Source: Actinostola sp. cb2023 (lineage: Eukaryota; Cnidaria; Anthozoa; Actiniaria; Actinostolidae). Taken from it: a stretch of DNA of 64,000 nucleotides. The position numbers and the translations under genes are program-made. Shown one piece after another: positions 38,993 to 48,724 of the stretch. The first letter of the stretch is position 1. Every line of letters begins with the position of its first letter. Under the pieces are notes generated by a model, which saw only the letters and a program-made list of their open reading frames with translations, was not told the origin of the DNA and made no database searches. The DNA lies in contig JAUJYZ010001505.1 of assembly GCA_033675265.1 (NCBI GenBank), forward strand, positions 309,337-373,336. The letters are read 5' to 3'.

Positions 38993-41274
38993 ACTTGTCG
39001 CGAGGCTACCTGTTCTCTGTCTTGGATAGAGTTGTCTCTTACTTTCATCTCTGCACTCTTAGTGTTCTTAGGTCTGTCATCGAGTTTGCTCAGTGCTTCT
39101 TTGCTGTAGATTGGGTCGTTGCTGGTTTCCGCTGCACGTTCTATGAATTTGACAATGTCTTTGAATTTGGCAATCCTTTGCTCCTTGGCTTTAATATTAA
39201 GGACTTGCTCTCGCCATTTACTTTGCAGATAAGAAGGCAATTTATGAACGATGGCTTGCATATTTGGCGAGTGATTCAGAGTTTCCATGTAATTGATCGT
39301 TTTCATAGCGTTCATACATTTTACGAGGAACAAGGATAAGCGTTTCAGACCAGTTGCGTCGTCATACTTTACAGAAGGCCACTTTAGAAGTCGATTGATG
39401 TAAGCTACAGAGATCTTGTATGGGTCCCCGTACTCCTTGTCAAGAAGCTTCCTGGCCTCGTTGTAGCCCTCGTCTGGGTCGAGGTGCAGACAGCCTTCGA
39501 TTAAGTCCTTGGCCTCGCCTTCGAGGTGTTGTTGTAGATAGTACAGACGATCAGCATTGTTTGTTGTCTTGGGTTTGATGCGTGAGTCAAAGGCCATCAT
39601 GAATGCTTTATATTCGATTACTGCTCCTTTAAACGTAGGAATCTTTGGTTGTGGTAACGTCATGGCTGCCGCCATCTCTTGATGAGAGGAGATCATTTGC
39701 TTGTGTTGTTCAAGCTGTGTAGTCATCATGCTAGCGAAGGCTTGTTCTGTAAATGTTGCAGATCCTAAAGGTGAGGACGTGTGCATGTGATGTACGCCTG
39801 GCGTTGTAAATGTTTCGTTGAATTTCGTTTCTTTGTCTACGTTCGGTTTCTGTGTTTCGTTAAGTTTTTTCGTTAATGTTCCATTATCTATAGCACTTTG
39901 CACATCAGACAAGTCTGTCTGTCTATGATCCTTTACATTGGCACCGACCATTTCGTCGTATTTCGTTATTTCGCTTTCGTAATATGGTGCGGTAAGTTCT
40001 TTCGCTACGTTAGTTGAATGACAATGGGTTTCTTGTGTCTTTAGGTTAACGAGTTGTCCTCCAGTTGCTTCAGCTACCTTCTCGCCACGACGCCTTTCGT
40101 TGACTTTCGTTGTTGCGTCGTCTTGATTTCCATCGTTGTGGTTCGTTGAGACATTGTCAGGAGGTGATTTGAGTTGTTCCGTTATTGTGTCGTGACATTT
40201 CGTTTCGTAGTCCTTCGTTGTAGCTTCATGATGCTTCGCTTCGTTCCGTTCCGTTGTAGCTTCATGATGCTTCGTTTCGTTGCGTTCCGCTGTAGCTTCA
40301 TGATGCTTCGTTTCGTAATCCTTCGTTGTAGCTTCATGATGCTTCGTTTCGTTGCGTTCCGCTGTAGCTTCATGATGCTTCGTTTCGTTGCGTTTCGCTG
40401 TAGCTTCATGATGCTTCGTTTCGTAATCCTTCGTTGTAGCTTCATGATGCTTCGTTTCGTTGCGTTCCGCTGTAGCTTCATGATGCTTCGTTTCGTAATC
40501 CTTCGTTGTAGCTTCATGATGCTTCGTTTCGTTGCATTCCTTTGTATCATCGACGTTGGATGTGATGCCACCTGAAGCTTGCATAATGTACAGCGATAGG
40601 GGCGTGGACTTCATGAGGGGGGTGCCTGAGAGTAGACTCGTCTCTTCGGCGTCGATCGTCGCGTAGACTTCTTCCCTTGCACGTGACTTAGCAATCTCAG
40701 TCTCTAGTCTAAGCTCTTCTGCAGCAGCTTTAAGCTCTTCTGCAGCAGCTTGAAGCTCGAGTTTTTTCTTTAACAGTGACTTTTCCGCAATCATTTCAGC
40801 CAGTTTAAGGCGCTCTCTTTCTCTGGCCGAAGTTCCTGAGTTACTAGATTGCTTACTCGAACGACGTGACGAACGTGATGTTGTTGATAAGATGGATCGT
40901 TTCTCCATCAGTCGATCAGCTCCTTCTGTGAGTCGTTGCTCTGCCAGTGATATCCACTGCAGTACTCGTTGTCTGTATTCTAAAGACCCACATTGCTTTG
41001 ACACAAAATGATCGTTTTCATTTTCCTTATCCACATCCGACGTCAGTTCTCTGATAAACAATTCATGAGATCGTTGGGCATACTCAAGTAATTCGTCTAA
41101 TTCGAAGAGACTTGTTTTCACTAGGTGTAAGTTTTCTTCGTCGATCAAAAGCGCCGTTAGTCTAGTCTTTTGTCGCGCCACTGTCGACAAGGCTGTTTTT
41201 CTATCGTTCTTTAGACGGCGAATTCTTTCTTCCTTTGCCTTCTCGGTCAGAATTCTTTCTCTCGGTTGATCCAT
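38989..41274 (-). CDS. gag: BEL/Pao element 1 Gag with His-rich repeats
   Basis: A 761-codon frame starting MDQPRERILTEKAKEERIRR, 36 bp after the 5' LTR. The N-terminal 220 residues are helical and charged, with a Ser/Arg segment (STTSRSSRRSSKQSSNSG) and a coiled coil. Residues about 245-365 are ten 12-residue repeats around ETKHHEAT. Residues about 540-740 form the DUF1759 capsid-like domain (PTFKGAVIEYKAFMMAFDS, LLDKEYGDPYKIS). The zinc knuckles are in the downstream Pol frame. The stop codon overlaps the Pol start. Confidence 0.9.
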   Translation of the reverse strand: MDQPRERILTEKAKEERIRRLKNDRKTALSTVARQKTRLTALLIDEENLHLVKTSLFELDELLEYAQRSHELFIRELTSDVDKENENDHFVSKQCGSLEYRQRVLQWISLAEQRLTEGADRLMEKRSILSTTSRSSRRSSKQSSNSGTSARERERLKLAEMIAEKSLLKKKLELQAAAEELKAAAEELRLETEIAKSRAREEVYATIDAEETSLLSGTPLMKSTPLSLYIMQASGGITSNVDDTKECNETKHHEATTKDYETKHHEATAERNETKHHEATTKDYETKHHEATAKRNETKHHEATAERNETKHHEATTKDYETKHHEATAERNETKHHEATTERNEAKHHEATTKDYETKCHDTITEQLKSPPDNVSTNHNDGNQDDATTKVNERRRGEKVAEATGGQLVNLKTQETHCHSTNVAKELTAPYYESEITKYDEMVGANVKDHRQTDLSDVQSAIDNGTLTKKLNETQKPNVDKETKFNETFTTPGVHHMHTSSPLGSATFTEQAFASMMTTQLEQHKQMISSHQEMAAAMTLPQPKIPTFKGAVIEYKAFMMAFDSRIKPKTTNNADRLYYLQQHLEGEAKDLIEGCLHLDPDEGYNEARKLLDKEYGDPYKISVAYINRLLKWPSVKYDDATGLKRLSLFLVKCMNAMKTINYMETLNHSPNMQAIVHKLPSYLQSKWREQVLNIKAKEQRIAKFKDIVKFIERAAETSNDPIYSKEALSKLDDRPKNTKSAEMKVRDNSIQDREQVASRQV
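40180..40542 (-). repeat. 36-bp coding repeats in BEL gag
   Basis: Ten tandem 36-bp units encode alternating 12-residue forms NETKHHEATTKD and YETKHHEATAER. The plus strand and another minus frame are also open through the tract. Length polymorphism between copies is likely. Confidence 0.9.
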
Positions 41275-41310
41275 AGCAGATTAACGAGGTCATATAATTT
41301 TGTAAACTAA

Positions 41311-41638
41311 TGTAGGTGCATGAGGCGTTCTTTGGGATATACTATAACTTGAATACTCGCTCTTTCTGATGTATACATTCTTTGTGTTCTTTTAATACAT
41401 GTTATCGGTCGCGAAGCGGTTTACAAACTGTAATGGTAAATATAAGATGACATTCACTAAACGTTTGAAGCATCTGAAAATAGAAAGGACTTACATTATA
41501 TTCTCCTGGCTTACGTCCTACATTCCTTAAACCTCGACTCAACTGTCTTCAACCATGGCCGACTCTCTCGTGCTCTCTCGTGCTCTAACCTAGGCCCTCT
41601 CGGCCGGATCATGCCCAGGCCTGTCTGCGGCAGTAACA
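41311..41638 (-). repeat. BEL/Pao element 1, 5' LTR
   Basis: 328 bp matching 34114-34441 without visible differences. It would hold the promoter. The base after the LTR in the coding sense begins TTAGTTTACAAAATT, with no obvious standard tRNA primer site. Confidence 0.93.
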
Positions 41639-42019
41639 TATGGTGAAACCAACTATCACATGGATGTACGTACTGCTGGTGTTCAATACATGACAAATAA
41701 CCCAGAAAGGTTTATTGAGAGTAATACAGCTTACTCATGGGTAAAGTATCTATCTAATATGTCTCGACAAGGTACATGGTGTGATGCACTAATCATACAA
41801 GCAGTTGCAGATGCTATATGAATCTTACCATCCGTATTACAGAATCAAATGAGGGCTTTGCAGCATTCACTGTTATTAGGCCAATACAGACTGGAAATAA
41901 CACCGGCCGCGGCCTTCGAAATCCACACTGCTCCCACAGGGATTCCAATTCAACTAACTTGGGTGATCCAAAGCATTCCCACAAGGGCACGAGTGAACCC
42001 TGCCGACAGGGTCTAGTTG
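41639..42019 (+). pseudogene. OTU-domain continuation (3' part of the broken gene)
   Basis: After the duplicated TATGG the OTU-like frame resumes with NYHMDVRTAGVQYM, then WVKYLSNMSRQGTWCDALI and IQAVADAI, the helix-rich core of OTU proteases (the WCD/GTWG-type segment). It stops at 41819-41821; a register change at ATATGA carries similarity on as LTIRITESNEGFAAFTVIRP to about 41890. The C-terminal catalytic His region is not clear. With the T4 change on the other side of the BEL element this makes at least two frameshifts. The rest, to 42019, is not assigned. Confidence 0.6.
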
Positions 42020-42282
42020 TAATTGCATAATCGTTGTCGGGGTGGTGAAAATCTTGAAAGCTAGCTATGACCAAAAAGGAATTCTGGGAAAATAAAACTC
42101 TCAAATAACACCGTCAAATGATCAACCTTTTTATGCAGACTTGTAGGATCTTAGTTAAATAGCTGATATACCTTCAAAACTACGAGAACATTGAATATAT
42201 CTGTATGTAATGTAGCTCATGAACTGATTTCCCATCCATCCTTGCGGTCTCAGCTTCTATGATTTATGATATTCAACCCGAC
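42020..42282. mobile_element. MITE copy interrupted by BEL/Pao element 2 (left part)
   Basis: Starts TAATTGCATAATCGTTGTCG. The interior (TTCTGGGAAAATAAAACTCT through GGTCTCAGCTTCTATGATTT) matches, in inverted orientation, 48013-48245. Its other terminal repeat continues after the BEL element (CCGATAACGATTCTATT at about 46993-47009), so BEL element 2 landed close to the MITE's right end. Confidence 0.65.
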
Positions 42283-42504
42283 TGTAGTTTATTCGCAAAT
42301 CCATGAAGTTAAACAGTACAATCCACAGATGTGAGATGGAAAATGTGTGAGTCTTAGAGGCCCACAAACTGACGAAAAACGAACTATAAACTAAGCTACA
42401 TGATACTAATCCATGACTAGAACAAGAGCACGAGGTCGACTAGACTCATGTGTAAAACCGCTGACTTCTAATACTAATGGTAAAAACCGCTGACCTCAGC
42501 AACA
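42283..42504 (-). repeat. BEL/Pao element 2, 3' LTR
   Basis: 222 bp beginning TGTAGTTTATTCGC and ending GACCTCAGCAACA; the partner is 46770-46992. Confidence 0.88.
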
Positions 42505-42610
42505 TGGCTCCTCTAACTGCGCATGCAGTTACAATCAAAACAAAACTATAACAAGTATTATAATGTTCTGTAGTTGCTAACAATAAAGCAAAAACTGTTT
42601 GAAAATCTAA

Positions 42611-42781
42611 ATGTTCAACAATGTTCTTTTGATATGGCTCCTCGTAGGGGAATCCAAGCTGTTCCAAATGTTCAACAATGTTCTTTTGATATGGCTCCTC
42701 GTAGGGGAATCCAAGCTGTTCCAAATGTTCAACAATGTTCATTTGATATGGCTCCTCGTAGAGGAATCCAGGCTCTGGTCT
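42611..42781. repeat. 57-bp tandem repeat, three units
   Basis: Three units of 57 bp (start ATGTTCAACAATGTTCTTTT) lie between the 3' LTR and the protease-like region of BEL element 2. The units are nearly identical; the third differs at a few bases. Confidence 0.85.
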
Positions 42782-45123
42782 TCTGTAGACATCAACAAAA
42801 CAAGCTTGTGAATAGGACGATCCAATAGTGTAGCAGGTTGGCGACGTTTCTCATTCTTGTCCAAAGTCTTATCAGCCATCCTCAGCCAAACCTGATTGGC
42901 CATGTACTGTAGTACTCTTCTCCGCCACTTTTTTGAGTATACTTCTTTGGCTTTGATGGATCTTTTATCTTGCACAGAGTATGGCTTTTCTTGGTTCGGA
43001 TATTCATTAAAATCTGTAGCTAAAACCTTAATCACTGCTTCTGTGCTGAAGATTTCCTTGGCTTTAGAATGGAATACAAAGTGATTGTTCTCATTCACAT
43101 TAGTTAGATGACAGTTCGCTTCGAGATGATTATCTTCACTTGTTGACTTACAGATTCTTCCGATGACTCCCCATCCATGGATGGTCTTCTGGCCACAGGG
43201 CTCTTCTTCTCCTCCTGCGATGATTTGCCTAGGTCTAATAGCTCTAGTACAGTTACTTCCAATCAATAGGGACACTTCAATATCTGCGCGGTATGGCATC
43301 AATTCTTTTGAAACTTGTTGCAGGTGTTTCCATTGACTAACTGCTTCAGGTTTAGGTATCTGAGGCCTATTAGCTGGTATCGTTGGTCGCCGAAAGGCTG
43401 TAGGCAACTTCACAAGGTTATCTTTGTTGTGGTCTAAGATCTCAAGTCCACGTATCTTCCTACTCTGTATAAGCACGTTTCCTTCCTGTACAGTTGTCAA
43501 CTTCAGCTTTGTTTCTGGCCCTGTAACATTGAGTTTGTTACAGAGTGTCTCTGATTGGCTTACATTTGCTTGCTCTTCCGATACTGCATACTGTAGAATC
43601 TTATTACTTTCTTCGCCTTCTAATCTCACCCACACTGGAACAATTATGGCGTTGTCAGGTCCTACTTGACCATCAATGTTGTACACTCTGGTACGGCTTG
43701 CAACAGCTTCCTTGGGCTTTTCTTCATGTAGACAAGTAGGATGACTTTCTTCACACAATTTACATGTTACTTTACTCTTGCAATCCTTTGCTTGATGCTG
43801 TGTTGGCTTTACACAAATCATACACAATCTCTTTCTGAAGATAAAGTTATTGCGTTCGGTGAAGGGATTGTCTCTAAATGTCACACAGTCATTTAGTTCA
43901 TGTGCTTCCTTGCAAAATAAACACAAATTTCTAGAGGTAGAACTAGGTGTTGTCTTATCTTCTGCTCGTTCACTTTGTGCATTACTTGTTGCAGATGTGA
44001 CAAAGGCAGATACACTTCGGCCTTTGTATCCTTTATCATAACTTGTTGAGTTTACAGTTGTCAACTTAAACAGGTTTTCCAACTCTGGAATGTTTGCATT
44101 ATTTGTTGCAGATGTGACAAAGGCAGATACACTTCGGCCTTTGTATGCTTTATCATAACTTGTTGAGTTTACAGTTGTCAACTTAGACAGGTTTTCCAAC
44201 TCTGGAATGTTTGCATTATTTGTTGCAGATGTGACAAAGGCAGATACACTTCGGCCTTTGTATGCTTTATTATAACTTGTTGAGTTTACAGTTGTCAACT
44301 TAGACAGGTTTTCCAACTCTGGAATGTTTGCATTATTTGTTGCAGATGTGACAAAGGCAGATACACTTCGGCCTTTGTATGCTTTATTATAACTTGTTGA
44401 GTTTACAGTTGTCAACTTAGACAGGTTTTCCAACTCTGGAATGTTTGCATTATTTGTTGCAGATGTGACAAAGGCAGATACACTTCGGCCTTTGTATGCT
44501 TTATTATAACTTGTTGAGTTTACAGTTGTCAACTTAGACAGGTTTTCCAACTCTGGAATGTTTGCATTATTTGTTGCAGATGTGACAAAGGCAGATACAC
44601 TTCGGCCTTTGTATGCTTTATTATAACTTGTTGAGTTTACAGTTGTCAACTTAGACAGGTTTTCCAACTCTGGAATGTTTGCATTATTTGTTGCAGATGT
44701 GACAAAGGCAGATACACTTCGGCCTTTGTATGCTTTATTATAACTTGTTGAGTTTACAGTTGTCAACTTAGACAGGTTTTCCAACTCTGGAATGTTTGCA
44801 TTATTTGTTGCAGATGTGACAAAGGCAGATACACTTCGGCCTTTGTATGCTTTATTATAACTTGTTGAGTTTACAGTTGTCAACTTAGACAGGTTTTCCA
44901 ACTCTGGAATGTTTGCATTATCAGAGGACTCTCTAACAAAGTCTGCAAACTTGAAGAAAGGTGGGTAGTCCATTTCAGCACTTGACGTCCTCCACTTGGT
45001 GATGTCTCTCCACTTGCCCTCTAGGTGATAGGGAAGTTTATCAACTAATTTTGCATTCTCATTTGCAAAGTCCAAAATAGCAAGACTTGCTATAGTTTTT
45101 TCTAGCCACAACAATTTTGTCAA
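42739..45123 (-). pseudogene. BEL/Pao element 2 Gag C-terminus, repeats, zinc knuckle and protease remnant
   Basis: A 794-codon frame. It begins with the end of the capsid-like domain, then eight or so 39-residue repeats (NANIPELENLSKLTTVNSTS ... SVSAFVTSAT) from about residue 67 to 380. Zinc knuckles follow (CLFCKEAHELNDC, CKLCEESHPTC), then a DUF1758-type protease region ending near GWGVIGRICK. At the expected active site the sequence reads YAVSEEQANV, lacking the Asp seen in element 1 (YDNGS). The frame ends without any RT. A stretch near KEVYSKKWRRRV may be the linker that normally precedes RT. Confidence 0.8.
43980..44935 (-). repeat. 117-bp coding repeats in BEL element 2
   Basis: About eight tandem units of exactly 117 bp (39 codons), for example GCATTATTTGTTGCAGATGT at about 44096, 44213, 44330 and so on. 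Units are nearly identical and keep the frame, so expansion was recent or homogenised. The leftmost unit is the most diverged. Confidence 0.92.
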
Positions 45124-45706
45124 GAAAATCAGAGAATTCTCTTAGACCACTGGCATCTCCTGGTCCAACTTTGGGCCATTTCTCAAGCTTACTTAGAAAT
45201 GCTGCACTTACAACATTGCTGTTTCCATATCTTTCTTGCAAAACAGACTTAGCCTTTACATATGCATCCTTGGTTCCTGTCAAGAGATAGTGTTCCACAA
45301 CTTGTTTAGGACTTCCTAAAACATATTGATTCAACAGATTCAACTTAGTATCTGCGTCCATTTCTCTCGAGTCGATTAGGGCTTCAAAGGCACTGTTCCA
45401 CTCTGGATATTCTAGTGGATTACCACTAAACACAGGAATCTTTACAGTGGGCAAGTGGAAGATGTGGTTTGAGGGATTGCTCTCTTTACTTTGGCTAACA
45501 TTAGCCAAGGCAAAATTTTCCCACACAGGTACTGTACTTGTGTCTACTTGTGATGTAAATTGCATGTCCCTGCTTACTAATGATTTATGTGTAGATGGAG
45601 TTGACTGGATCTTTGTTGTTGATACAAACTGATTTGGTTGACTAGGAGTCAAGGTATATTCAGGTGCTATAGGACTTATCTCAGGTAATAATACAGATGT
45701 ATACAC
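45059..45706 (-). pseudogene. BEL/Pao element 2 Gag capsid-like domain (DUF1759)
   Basis: A 215-codon frame carries the core of the BEL Gag domain: PVFSGNPLEYPEWNSAFEAL, then LNQYVLGSPKQVV and VLQERYGNSNVVSAAF. It continues in another register into the 794-codon frame after about 45110 and connects upstream to the 119-codon piece at 45676-46035. At least two register changes flank it. Confidence 0.75.
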
Positions 45707-46035
45707 GTAGCTTGACTTGAAGAAATTGGTGTTGAGTGATGAGCACTAACTTGAGTTATACAAGGTGTAGCATGATATACAGGGACTGTTGTGATTACCT
45801 GATCAGGTGGTAATACAGACGTACACGTAGCTTGACTTGAAGAAATTGGTGTAGCATGATATGCAGGAACTGTTTTAAGTATTGATGTGGCTGTTGAGAT
45901 GGGCCTCTCTAAAATATTGAGCTGCTCAGATGAGAAAATAAATCTTCTCATATCTTCCTCCTTATCTTCAGGGGGCAATGAGTCTAAATCTTGTTCCATT
46001 TCTACAGTCTGCTTTCTCTCAGTCTTTCTATACAC
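45676..46035 (-). pseudogene. BEL/Pao element 2 Gag linker region
   Basis: A 119-codon piece, Pro/Thr/Ser-rich with an internal repeat (VPVYHATP, VPAYHATP, TPISSSQATC). It joins the N-terminal coiled-coil frame and the capsid-domain frame, each in other registers. Not an independent gene. Confidence 0.65.
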
Positions 46036-46697
46036 ATTGAGTTTTTCGCTGAATTTTCAGCAATCTGTTGGTTTAGTCTCAACTTCTCCTTCTCTTCTTC
46101 TTGTTCAACCTTCAGACGTGTTTGTTGACCAGCAAAGGCCAACTTTACTTCGAGCACAGCCTTTTCTTTCTCTAGTTCAAGCCTTTCATCTTTTACACTT
46201 TTCCCTCTGGAACGTGAGCTTCCTTTGGATCTGGTTCTGGTTCTATAGGATCCACCGTTGCTCTCTAGCTTAAGTATTGTAAGCTTTTCTAAGTGTTCGA
46301 TTTCCGCTCTCATGTCACGTTCGAAGACACTCCATTCTTCAGTAATTTGTTGATAACAACAGTCAACATCATTCTGTTCGCTTTCACTATGGTTAAGTGC
46401 TTTAATATCACTGTAGACATCACTAAATTCTGATAGTAACACTTGTGCCTTCGAGAACTCTCGTTTTAATTCAGACGGCGATTCACTCTGTCCACGAAGG
46501 ATGATTGTTCGTCGAATATGGGTGGACAACTCGTTTCGTTTTGATTTTTTTAGCGCTTTGATTCTCGTACAAAATTGGAATTCTTTACCTTTCTCGGTCA
46601 GCGTTCTTTTCCGTTTGGCGAACTTTTCACTACTTAGGTCAATTTCTTGCACTTTACTGGTCTTAGATGTCGTTGGAAGACTTCTGTACGACGCCAT
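46002..46697 (-). pseudogene. BEL/Pao element 2 Gag N-terminal region
   Basis: The ATG at 46697 (MASYRSLPTTSKTSKVQEID) is the first in this frame; the earlier codons begin with TTG. The product is highly charged and helical with an SR-type segment (TRTRSKGSSRSRGKS) and a coiled coil (ERLELEKEKAVLEVKLAF). It resembles in layout the N-terminus of Gag in element 1. The register changes near 46010. Confidence 0.75.
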
Positions 46698-46769
46698 CTT
46701 GAAAATCTTGAATCCAAATAAACTCAAACTTCGTCGTTAACTTGGGCTCTAAAGCGTTACATTTTCCAT

Positions 46770-46992
46770 TGTAATTTATTCGCAAATCCATGAAGTTAAA
46801 CAGTACAATCCACAGATGTGAGATGGAAAATGTGTGAGCCTTAGAGGCCCACAAACTGACGAAAAACGAACTATAAACTAAGCTACATGATACTAATCCA
46901 TGACTAGAACAAGAGCACGAGGTCGACTAGACTCATGTGTAAAACCGCTGACTTCTAATACTAATGGTAAAAAACCGCTGACCTCAGCAACA
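46770..46992 (-). repeat. BEL/Pao element 2, 5' LTR
   Basis: 223 bp, partner of 42283-42504, with one extra A in an A-run and a few substitutions. Confidence 0.88.
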
Positions 46993-47009
46993 CCGATAAC
47001 GATTCTATT

Positions 47010-48012
47010 GTCTGCTTTGGGACCACGAAATTCCCTGTGGTCGTTAAGCATTACTTGTTTATCATAACAAATGTATCGAAGCAACAAATCTCCTGTTTCA
47101 GTCAGTATCTATCAGTCATCTTACACGAGACAAGTTTGCTTGTGATTATAATAATGAAAGCGCAATTGCTGTGGTTCCCCCTTGTGTGTTATTTACCTCA
47201 ACGGACAACTCAAGAAAGATTCAAAACTTTAATAAAGTATTTCTGCGCCTTGCCTATTTCTTTAGCGTTAGCAGAGAATTGTAGCGAATCGTTGGTTCCC
47301 GGAATGTTTTTAAAAATACGGCACAAACAACACATCAGTGTTACTATACTGAGTCGGTAAAGAGTATTTTAAATTATAAGCATATTGACCATTGACTTTT
47401 GCAAAGTTGGTTGGAGTCGATATTCAACTGCGGTTTCTCGATTTCCGGTCCGGTTCAGTCATTCTTATCTGACTGTCTTGTCTTGTCGGGAATCCCGAAA
47501 CGTCGAGTTTGGAATCGAGTTCGAGTTCGAGTTGCGGTTCGAGTTACGGTTCGAGTTATGAATTCGTTGAAATTTACTTTGTTAAAATCTCTCTTGTGTA
47601 TATCGGGCATTTTAAGAAACGTTTTGTACTCGAAAAATAAAAATTGTGTGAACCTGCAAATAAATAGGTACATCAAGAACTACACTGAAGGCAGGTAATA
47701 GACCGTCTGTATATGTAGGTTAGAATACGCGTATCTTCGTTTTCATAAGTGAAAAGGAGAAAGGAAAACCCTCAGTACTGACAATGCATTCCTGAAATTT
47801 CTGTGCGCTTCGACAAAATATACCCTGCGAGCAGAGGTTTTTTTCTCGTCGTTTCCTGGGCGAGTAGAAAAAAAAAGGGGTTATGATCTTTTGCGAAACG
47901 AAATGATGCGATACGATGCGAAACGATGCGATATATGTTATTGCCGTTGGAGCGAAGCTTAGCTAGAGATGGCTTATATAGTCTATATATTAAAACGTAT
48001 CACGTATATAGC
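47010..48012. other. Non-coding stretch with a GAGTTC-type repeat
   Basis: No supported gene. At 47494-47580 a (CGAGTT)n hexanucleotide tract with flanks (GTTTGGAATCGAGTTCGAG ... GAATTCGTTGAAATTTACT) is the inverted counterpart of 52375-52575. A degenerate GATGCGATACGATGCG tract lies near 47905-47935. Confidence 0.55.
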
Positions 48013-48245
48013 TAATTGCATAATCGTTGTCGAGTCAAAAATCATAAATCAAAGAAGCTGAGACCGCAAGGAAGGATGGGAAATTAGTTCATGAGCGACA
48101 TTACATACAGATATATTCAATGTTCTCGTAGTTTTGAAGGTATATGAGCTATTTAACTAAGATCCTACAAGTCTTGATAAAAAGGTCGATAATTTGACGG
48201 TGTTATTTGAGAGTTTTAATTTCCCAGAATTCCATTTGGTCATAA
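48013..48245. mobile_element. MITE copy, inverted relative to 42020-42282
   Basis: Starts TAATTGCATAATCGTTGTCG and then follows the reverse complement of 42020-42282 with a few changes. It is truncated at the right end near TTTGGTCATA. Confidence 0.65.
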
Positions 48246-48261
48246 AACATATTTTTAGGGG

Positions 48262-48446
48262 TTGAACGACGGACCGCGGAACGGCGGAACAGGCGGAACT
48301 CCCGGAACCTGCGGAACACCCTCAAAATATCATTTTTGGAGCATTTGTAACAGAAAAAGACGTCTATAACCATTCAGAATAGTTTTCTGTGCACTATGGT
48401 GGCAATTCACTCTCATTTTCGTAATATAAGAGCCTAACTAACCGTT
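48262..48446. repeat. Dispersed repeat arm with 9-bp CGGAAC-type core (left)
   Basis: GAACGACGGACCGCGGAACG begins a short 8-9 bp quasi-periodic tract, then CAAAATATCATTTTTGGAGC and GACGTCTATAACCATTCAG. The inverted partner is at 51404-51545. This copy has an extra segment of about 50 bp after GAATAGTTTT. Confidence 0.75.
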
Positions 48447-48600
48447 TATAATATTTAATGTGACGATAAACTGTCCAGATATTCCATGTTATAATTCATG
48501 AGTTGGTCGATTGGTGCATGGCTTTGACTCATATAAGAACTACACTGTTAGTAATACTTTCTTTTTAGTTAAACAGATCTTGGCAAGCATAAATATTACT

Positions 48601-48680
48601 GAAGCTTAATCAGTAATAATAATAATAATTCACTTCTATAGCGCACACCTCCACTAATTGCCCGTGGCGCTTTACATTGA
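48601..48680. repeat. Microsatellite and short dispersed-repeat remnant
   Basis: (AAT)n at 48612-48630 followed by TATAGCGCACACCTCC ... GGCGCTTTACATTG, a motif style common in 3' tails of invertebrate dispersed repeats. Too short to classify. Confidence 0.35.
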
Positions 48681-48724
48681 TACGAAAATAGAAAATGCTA
48701 AAATAAATAAAAATCATATTTATA

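Larger units (their letters stand above)
34114..41638 (-). mobile_element. BEL/Pao LTR retrotransposon 1, young
   Basis: A 7.5-kb element with 328-bp LTRs that look identical, a perfect 5-bp duplication TATGG, and intact gag and pol frames. Transcription is leftward. The LTR begins TGTTAC and ends CCTACA in the coding sense. A purine-rich tract (TTTAGGGACCGGGAA) lies just before the 3' LTR, as expected for plus-strand priming. The insertion split a 2A-OTU sequence. Confidence 0.93.
42283..46992 (-). mobile_element. BEL/Pao LTR retrotransposon 2, defective, no RT or integrase
   Basis: LTRs of 222-223 bp at both ends differ by a few changes. The flanking 5-mers are CCGAC (42278-42282) and CCGAT (46993-46997), a slightly decayed duplication. 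Internal sequence encodes Gag, zinc knuckles and a protease-like domain in several registers, then ends: there is no reverse transcriptase, RNase H or integrase. Two internal repeat expansions are present (57 bp and 117 bp). It is older than element 1 and could only move in trans. Confidence 0.87.

Noticed and set aside
40174..40575. Plus- and minus-strand frames of about 130 codons
   Set aside because: Alternative readings of the 36-bp repeats inside the BEL gag gene.
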